64,000 bases of DNA, from the NCBI GenBank assembly GCA_019775845.1, contig JADQAV010000015.1:310001-374000 (forward strand). The letters are read 5' to 3'. Below are positions 58,238 through 64,000 of this stretch, one piece after another; within the stretch, counting starts at the first letter, position 1, and the number at the start of each line of letters is the position of its first letter. The stretch comes from Myrmaecium sp. VS I D KN 1 (lineage: Eukaryota > Ascomycota > Dothideomycetes > Valsariales > Valsariaceae). The notes beneath the pieces are model-generated. The model was not told the origin of the DNA and searched no databases. It was given only the letters and a program-made list of their open reading frames with translations. Position numbers and translations under genes: made by a program.

Positions 58238-58342
58238 CTCACCTTGGTGTAGTTGGTTTATCACGTCGGGCTGTAATTGATTAAGTCCAGTAACTTCTAA
58301 GTTGCTACCTGAAGGTCCCTGGTTCGATTCCGGGAGGTGAGA
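58238..58342 (+). tRNA. tRNA-Tyr(GUA) with a long intron
   Basis: The acceptor stem CTCACCT/AGGTGAG pairs fully; discriminator A. The anticodon stem is TCGGG/CCTGA (one G-U). The anticodon loop begins CTGTAA (GUA) and is interrupted by an intron of roughly 30 nt at the canonical position. The T stem is CCTGG/CCGGG with loop TTCGATT. A run of T at about 58345-58352 follows, fitting Pol III termination. The body differs from the minus-strand copy at many stem positions. Confidence 0.85.
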
Positions 58343-58982
58343 CCATTTTTTTCGCCACGTGGTGATGATGGATGCGGCGTTTGTGCTGTGAGCGGGGGGG
58401 TTTTTTTTTTGGTGGTGAGTGTGGGCTGCCTAGCTTATCAGGGGTAGATTTTTTTGCGGCGGGGTGGCATCGGCAGAGGAGGATAACCCTGAGAGAGCTG
58501 AGCATCCGTCCTCATGATGGTACATGTGACATAGTATCATATTGAATACGCGTGGCATCCTTTTTTGTGACCGGAAAAGTGGTGATTGGTGACTGAAGAT
58601 GTTGATGGTTGGACTTCGAGGGCTCCTAGATGCGGAGCGCAAGGTAAAACATAGTCGAGCTGAGAACTCGACTATGCTTCAGACATGTTGAGACCTCATA
58701 TTGTTCTTTGACGAAATGTGTGATATTATATCATATTATCGAGGACCAAGGACATCCAACGCGGTAACTTTCGGAATGTAAGAAGAAAAGCAAATTCATT
58801 TTGACCTATTCCTGAAGGAGATTCAGTCCTAATTAACGGACGACGAAATTGCCTGACATAGCATTGAAACACTTGAGCAGTCTTTGCAGTGCTGTAGCTC
58901 CTGCCGGCACATTAGTAGCTGACGCACGTCGATTTCACGCATTGAAACTCCCTAACACCACCAAAGCAGGACCTAGATACCC
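58343..58982. other. Intergenic, tRNA 3' flank and 3' flank of the DUF1295-like gene
   Basis: No gene recognised. Contains T- and G-homopolymer runs near 58393-58410. Confidence 0.55.
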
Positions 58983-59838
58983 CTAGTAGATGTAGGGGAG
59001 GATCCTCCAGGGAGTATGCCTCTTGAACTGTATCCACTGCTCACCATACTGCGGAAAGACGTTAGTGAAGCCACGACGACCACGAACTTTTGAAACTCAC
59101 CCTGTCTGCGCAGTACTTATCCAGGATTGGGATGGCCCTGTTGATGAAGTCATATGTCTGTAAGCTTGCCATCAAAGCCCCCCAGGCCCAACCACCCGCT
59201 GCCAGCGCATACCCGCCTCTCCAGAGCACGTAGCCACCATAGTTGATATGCCTGGCCAGGCTGAAAAGACCGCCGGTATAGCACTTGCCCTTGTTTCTCG
59301 GGTCACGCTTGAAGCGGGACCTTTGCACCTCAGCAACCCACTCAGTCGTCAGACCCACAACGTACAGAGTCGCGCCGACGATGAGCGGGGTTTGAGGGAA
59401 GTTGCCGTTCGAGGTCGTCGAAGCAGAAGTCAAAGCGCAGGTGAAGAGGAGCGAATTGACGGAGTTGACCAGGGTGTTGAACGCGCTGATGATCACGGCA
59501 GCCTTTGGCGGCATAGGATCATCGGAGAGAAAAGCTAGCCAGCAGTTCTGCTTCAGCGCACTTCCTGCGGCCATGGCGAGGAGAATGAGCCTGTACGGGG
59601 AAAGGTTGAGCGCATCGATGAGCTGGATGCCAGTTGGAACGGGAGGAGCGGAAGGCAGCGGAGTCTGTCCGACTGCTCGGATGAGAGAGGAGCCCACTCC
59701 ATGGGCGAGGATTCCATATTGCAAGAATGGATCGAGGGCGCGCAGACCGATGAAGACAAAGCGGCCTAGGGGCGTAGGTATCTTCTGGCCACGAGGGATC
59801 AGGTCCCTTGGGTCTTTGGATGTCTCTGCGGAAGGCAT
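58983..59838 (-). CDS. DUF1295/ICMT-like multi-pass membrane protein
   Basis: Probable membrane enzyme of the steroid-reductase/isoprenylcysteine-methyltransferase-like superfamily; substrate unknown. Exons on the minus strand are 59838-59101 and 59048-58983; the 52 bp intron has donor GTGAGT, branch CACTAACG and acceptor CGCAG. The product is 267 aa. Several hydrophobic helices occur (e.g. IVGATLYVVGLTTEWVAEVQ). The C-terminal core has GLFSLARHINYGGYVLWRGG, then AIPILDKYCADRYGEQWIQF and KRHTPWRILPYIY; the last 21 residues come from exon 2. The 'LARHPNYxGE...L..RYG..W..Y' pattern is the nucleotide-binding signature of this superfamily, here with HINYGG. The start is the first ATG in frame, MPSAETSKDPRD. 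Confidence 0.8.
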
Positions 59839-60556
59839 GCTGAGGTGCTGCTCTCTGTGAACGGGCGAGAGCAAGTGCAGCGCCAATTGGCTGTTGCCGA
59901 CGGGTCCGAAATATGATCTTGAGGAGGTATCCAGCTATCTTTCTTGCAGCTGTGAGTGATTCTAGCAACCTGGGGGTGAGATGAAGCCCCGCAAGGTACC
60001 TGAGTCGGTAAGGTATGATGCAAGTCGGTGGTAGCTGTTGCCGAGGCGCCGATCGTCAACGTCCATCTTGTTCCCCGCAAGTTCGGATGAAACCGCTCCG
60101 TGCTCCTGATGTCCCATCTCCCCTCACATCAATGTCGTATCCCAATATCCTCATATTTTATCAAGCTCTCCGAGGCATCGCAGGCGCCGAAGCTTCAGTT
60201 GTAAGGTCGCTCAATCCGTCCACAAAGCCGTCTATGCAGAGTTTGTGCCAGGACCACTTGCCGACCACTTCCAGCCCGACGCCAGACCCACCTGATTACG
60301 CGCATTAGCGTGACGAACAAGAGATCGCGTCTGTCCGCCTGGGACCTGGATGCTTCATTTCTTTGTCCAGCTGCAGGATTGTGATCCTTGAGCTGCAGTC
60401 ACTACTACAAATCTATGGCCCTGCGACCTCAATGGCTACTTGCGGCCTGTAAGGGCGGTGTACTCCGGACAATGTCCCCTATTATCTCTTTGTTCCCTTA
60501 TTATTCGGCACAGTGATGATACCCAACCTTCAGCATCGATATTCTGCACGATTATT
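59839..60556. other. Divergent promoter of the DUF1295-like gene and the ligase-like gene
   Basis: No gene recognised. The ligase-like frame is open back to a TGA at 60389-60391 but contains no ATG before 60557. Confidence 0.5.
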
Positions 60557-63500
60557 ATGCCGTTCAGATTCTCGGCATTATGCGAGCTTTTCGAAAAACT
60601 CGAAAAGCTTGAGACCAGGGATCCACCGTATCTTCGAGGTCAAAAGGAAGAGGAAAGCCGAAAGACCTTACGAACATGGTTTAGCAGTAACCGGAGGGCT
60701 CTAGATGCGCCGGACACCAACGCGGTCGCTGTACTCTCGACGTTATTCCCAGAGCGTCGGAAGGACCGCATATATGGCATCCAGGCCCAGAGGCTCTGCA
60801 AGATTGCCTCGAGGTGTTTGCGATTGAATAACGAGAAATTGACGCAAGTTCTAGCATGGAAGCTGCCAGGAAATGGAGACCTCGGGGCTTGTGTCGAACG
60901 TGTTCTCAAGGATACAGACGCATGTCCCCGGCCAGGAACGGTCACGGTTGAAGAAGTGGACCATGCGCTTCAAGAACTGGCCGGAAAGTGCAGGTTCTCC
61001 AGCTTTGAGATCCGCCGTGATGCTAGCGCTGAGGAACCTCTTGATCTTTTGGAGCCCATATTCCTTAAGTGTTACTCTTCGGAAGCCAAGTGGCTTGTCC
61101 GCCTAATCCTCAAGGATTTATCGCCTGTTATTCTTGACGAGTATCGGACTCTCCATGAATTTCACTTTCTGTTGCCGGATTTGCTGCGTTTCCAGGATAG
61201 CTTCAGCGCGGCAATTGGTCTTCTAAAAGGTCCTCTGAAGCGCTATCATGCCAAACCCGATCCACAGTCGCAAAGAATCCTACGCGAGGAGGCGGCGAAG
61301 AAAATTTACCCTATCGTCGGCATTAAGGTCGGCCGTCCACGATGGGAAAAAGCTCGATCTATGCGGCACTGCTTGAGTATGGCTGGGGGCCATCGCTGGA
61401 TGGCCGAAAGGAAGTATGACGGAGAATACTGCGAGATACACGTCGATCTTTCGAAAGGGCATAACTGCATTCAGATATACTCGAAAAGTGGGAGAGATTC
61501 CACTGAAGACAGAGTCGGGCTCCATGCTGCGATTCGGCAAAGCCTTCGACTTGGGGAGCCTGATTGCCGTATAAAGCAGAAGTGTATCCTCCTCGGGGAG
61601 ATGCTCGTATGGAGCGACAAGGAACAGAAAATACTAGAGTTTCATAAGATCCGCAAGCATGTCTCCCGCGCTGGTTCCTTTATCGGCGCGGATCAAGACT
61701 CACAGGCCCATCCGCACGAACATCTGATGATAGTATACTTCGATCTGCTTCTTCATGATAACGATGTTGTCATGAAAATGCCATATATGGCACGACGAAA
61801 GCGGTTGGCGGACGTTGTCACGAAAATAACAGGTGTTGCGACTACATCTGAACGCTGTCTACTCGATTTCTCTCGTCCGTCCACGATCCGCACTACACTT
61901 CTGCAGTTCGCTGTCTCGCTTTATCATGGCTATGAAGGCTTGATTCTAAAGCCGTGCGACGCCCCTTATTACTCCTTGGAGGCGAGGTCTGCTGGCGTCA
62001 AAAACTTCTATATCAAACTGAAGAAGGATTATATGCAGGACATGGGAAGTGATCGCGACGTCGCCGATTTCGCGGTAATCGGCGCGAACTATGACGCCAA
62101 TCAAGCCCAGAGGTGCAAGTTGAAAAGGCTACGCTGGACCGATTTCCATTTGGGTTGCTTGACAAACAAACCTGCCGTTTTACGCTTCGGATCCAGATCC
62201 GCATATCGACTGGTAGCTACAATCAAGCAAGACAAGTGCATCCCCGACGCGGAGCTACAAGGATTGAATGACCATGGCCAATTCCGTGCGGAACCGTACA
62301 GTAGCGAAACAGGGCCGAAGGAGTTTGATCTTGTTGTCGGCCTCGGTATCCCCTGTAGAATTGATCACTATTTCAGGGACCCTATGGTCGTGGAGGTACT
62401 AGGAAGTAGCTTTGACAAACCTGCTAACGAAGGGTTCTATATGCTGAGACATCCCAGAGTCCTGAAGCTCCACCTTGACCGGTCTTGGAGGGACACTGTT
62501 AGCTTAGAGGAACTCCAGGAGCTTGCAGAGCAGGTGCGAGACGCGCCAGACGAAACAGACGAGCTCAATACGGCAACTGAAGTCGCGAAACTGATGAGGA
62601 GATACAGCCGCAGACTGCTACGTGAAGGCAGGACACAAAGCATCCTTTCGCAGAAATCCACGCAGGCTACGAGTGTTTTATCTAGCCCTGCGTCCGCAAA
62701 GAAAGCTGCTTCAACCCCTAGGAAACACGCCAGCCCTCCGATACTCATAAGGACAGACACGAAAGACTTACTTCCTGGAGAAGTTCGACAGAAGCCAACG
62801 AGCGTACTACCAAGCACAACCTTTGTCCCCCCTTCGACAGCGCCCAAAGATCTGCAGCCTACATCGCTAGTCCCGTTGCGTGCCGAGCCGTCAAGCGAAC
62901 CTCTGGACAAATCAAAGAGGGACGCCCCCAGTCACATGCATCAACGGGAAGCTGCAGGAGTTAGCACGACTTGTACACCCGGTGGCAGCCGTATGGTGAC
63001 AACAGTAAAACCCCTACTAACTTCGGTTGGCTTAAATACTCCACCGCCAACTCATCCCAAGCGCTCGTCAGCTAAGTCCGCCCCTCTCAAACGTCTTAGA
63101 AATATCGAAACAGACGACAATTTATTTGAGCCAAAACGTCCTAGAACAGCTGAGGGTCGCCTAACATCGTCATCCCGGATCGATCAACACAACGTCCAAC
63201 AGAACTGGGTGAATCTTCTCCCTCTGAACGCTGCGGCGACGGAAGCAGCAAGCACTGTTCCTATAGGCCTTGGAAAAGGTCCGACTGTGGATAGAAACCC
63301 TCTACCTTCTTTCAGGAAAACCCCTTTCCGTAAACAGCTCCCCAGAGCAACGCCGATGGATCCATCGGGTTCAACCACGCCAGAAGGGAGTCCACCTTCC
63401 GCCGCTTCTAACCGACCACCTACGCGCGACAGCACAGACCGGGACCAGCCGTATGCACAGACTGATGTCGATTCTTTGGCTTCTCCGCAGTCTCAGCGAA

Positions 63501-64000
63501 TTCAGAGTAAGGCGAAGGCTGTGGACAACAACTCAGAGCCTCCTGCGGACGTAGCGCAGACTGTCTCCGAAGAGTGGGCTCTCCTTAGCATGCCGTGGGC
63601 TCATTCCCCCCAGAATCATCATTTGACTTCTCCCGTGCCGAACGAGATCACCCACACCTCAGTCGACTGGGACCTCCCCAGTTCACCACCGGAGCTGTGT
63701 CTGTCTCATCCTTCGCAATCACTCTCTACACAAGCCGAGGATGAAGGAACCTTCAAAGCCCATACAAGAAGCTCTAACAGTCTGCCGCCTTCTAAAGGGG
63801 TCGAAATCCCAGGACCGCCCTGTATCCAGACTACCAACAGCCCCCGATCGGGTCACTGTATCTACGCCGCACATGAGGGCAGCAGCATCTGCGCGCTGGC
63901 GAACTCCTCTGTTCATCTCGCCCCAGGCATAGCTGCGTTCACCTGGCTCGCCGAACGTCTGCTACCAAGCCACGGCTGCCTTGTCGAGAAGGACTTCGAC
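60557..64000 (+). CDS. ATP-dependent DNA-ligase-domain protein, Lig4-like fungal paralog (3' end outside window)
   Basis: A continuous frame of 1148 codons from ATG 60557 (MPFRFSALCELFEKLETRDP) to the right edge with no stop. Residues about 1-235 resemble the ligase N-terminal DNA-binding domain (EAKWLVRLILKDLSPVILDE). The nucleotidyltransferase core has motif I ERKYDGEYCEIH with the candidate AMP-lysine at Lys286; motif Ia/III-type segments IYSKSGRDST and MIVYFDLLLHDN; motif IV YEGLILKP at about 458-465; and motif V FYIKLKKDYMQDMG with Lys487 and Lys489. An OB-fold-like region follows (DLVVGLGIP, VVEVLGSSFDKP). After about residue 680 the chain is Ser/Pro/Thr/Arg-rich and looks disordered for at least 460 residues; no BRCT domain is seen. 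Motif I lacks the usual final Arg (KxDGxR). It is not canonical Lig4 or Cdc9. Its exact role is unknown, and DNA repair is an inference from the fold. Confidence 0.85.
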   Translation, partial: MPFRFSALCELFEKLEKLETRDPPYLRGQKEEESRKTLRTWFSSNRRALDAPDTNAVAVLSTLFPERRKDRIYGIQAQRLCKIASRCLRLNNEKLTQVLAWKLPGNGDLGACVERVLKDTDACPRPGTVTVEEVDHALQELAGKCRFSSFEIRRDASAEEPLDLLEPIFLKCYSSEAKWLVRLILKDLSPVILDEYRTLHEFHFLLPDLLRFQDSFSAAIGLLKGPLKRYHAKPDPQSQRILREEAAKKIYPIVGIKVGRPRWEKARSMRHCLSMAGGHRWMAERKYDGEYCEIHVDLSKGHNCIQIYSKSGRDSTEDRVGLHAAIRQSLRLGEPDCRIKQKCILLGEMLVWSDKEQKILEFHKIRKHVSRAGSFIGADQDSQAHPHEHLMIVYFDLLLHDNDVVMKMPYMARRKRLADVVTKITGVATTSERCLLDFSRPSTIRTTLLQFAVSLYHGYEGLILKPCDAPYYSLEARSAGVKNFYIKLKKDYMQDMGSDRDVADFAVIGANYDANQAQRCKLKRLRWTDFHLGCLTNKPAVLRFGSRSAYRLVATIKQDKCIPDAELQGLNDHGQFRAEPYSSETGPKEFDLVVGLGIPCRIDHYFRDPMVVEVLGSSFDKPANEGFYMLRHPRVLKLHLDRSWRDTVSLEELQELAEQVRDAPDETDELNTATEVAKLMRRYSRRLLREGRTQSILSQKSTQATSVLSSPASAKKAASTPRKHASPPILIRTDTKDLLPGEVRQKPTSVLPSTTFVPPSTAPKDLQPTSLVPLRAEPSSEPLDKSKRDAPSHMHQREAAGVSTTCTPGGSRMVTTVKPLLTSVGLNTPPPTHPKRSSAKSAPLKRLRNIETDDNLFEPKRPRTAEGRLTSSSRIDQHNVQQNWVNLLPLNAAATEAASTVPIGLGKGPTVDRNPLPSFRKTPFRKQLPRATPMDPSGSTTPEGSPPSAASNRPPTRDSTDRDQPYAQTDVDSLASPQSQRIQSKAKAVDNNSEPPADVAQTVSEEWALLSMPWAHSPQNHHLTSPVPNEITHTSVDWDLPSSPPELCLSHPSQSLSTQAEDEGTFKAHTRSSNSLPPSKGVEIPGPPCIQTTNSPRSGHCIYAAHEGSSICALANSSVHLAPGIAAFTWLAERLLPSHGCLVEKDFD

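Noticed and set aside
1-64000. Mobile elements, CRISPR arrays, rRNA genes or a secondary-metabolite cluster
   Set aside because: No transposase, reverse transcriptase, terminal repeats, regular repeat-spacer array, rRNA sequence or backbone synthase was recognised on either strand.

Overview
The window is a gene-dense piece of a filamentous ascomycete (Pezizomycotina) chromosome. The evidence is many short (about 50-120 bp) GT-AG introns with CTAAC/CTGAC-type branch sites close to the 3' splice site, moderately GC-rich coding DNA, intron-bearing tRNA-Tyr genes, and a set of ascomycete housekeeping proteins (Utp20, Cft2, Rad54, Aip1, Sla1, Alg6, Cox17, RanGAP/Rna1, Qns1, the 24 kDa complex I subunit). 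The protein sequences look closest to Eurotiomycete-type relatives, but the genus cannot be fixed by eye. I see no transposon, virus-like element, CRISPR array or rRNA.

Layout, left to right: UTP20 (cut by the left edge); 24 kDa complex I subunit; a His/Pro-rich unknown on the minus strand; CFT2 (minus) and RAD54 (plus) as a tight divergent pair; AIP1 convergent with a two-finger CCCH protein; a Thr/Ser-rich repeat surface protein (minus); an empty 2.3 kb; a Kelch membrane protein with an in-frame TGA before its transmembrane anchor; two unknown disordered proteins flanking the NAD+ synthetase QNS1; a SUR7/PalI-like membrane protein; RNA1 (RanGAP, minus) divergent from COX17; ALG6 (minus); the nucleolin-like NSR1/gar2 gene with a long leader carrying a repeated TGTGGGCTTT motif; SLA1 (minus); two head-to-head tRNA-Tyr genes; a DUF1295/ICMT-like membrane protein (minus); and an ATP-dependent DNA-ligase-domain protein that runs off the right edge.

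The genes do not form one pathway or a biosynthetic cluster. Loose themes are ribosome biogenesis (UTP20, NSR1), cortical actin and plasma membrane (AIP1, SLA1, SUR7-like), respiration (24 kDa subunit, COX17, with NAD+ supplied by QNS1), DNA repair (RAD54, ligase-like protein) and the nuclear RNA/transport machinery (CFT2, RNA1).

The observations most worth a second look are the TGTGGGCTTT array in the NSR1 leader, the TGA separating the Kelch ectodomain from its membrane anchor, the two possible 5' ends (secreted or membrane-tethered) of the repeat surface protein, and the ligase-family protein whose nucleotidyl-transfer motif reads KYDGEY instead of KxDGxR. All exon borders below were read by eye from splice signals, frame and family similarity; no alignment or transcript data were available.
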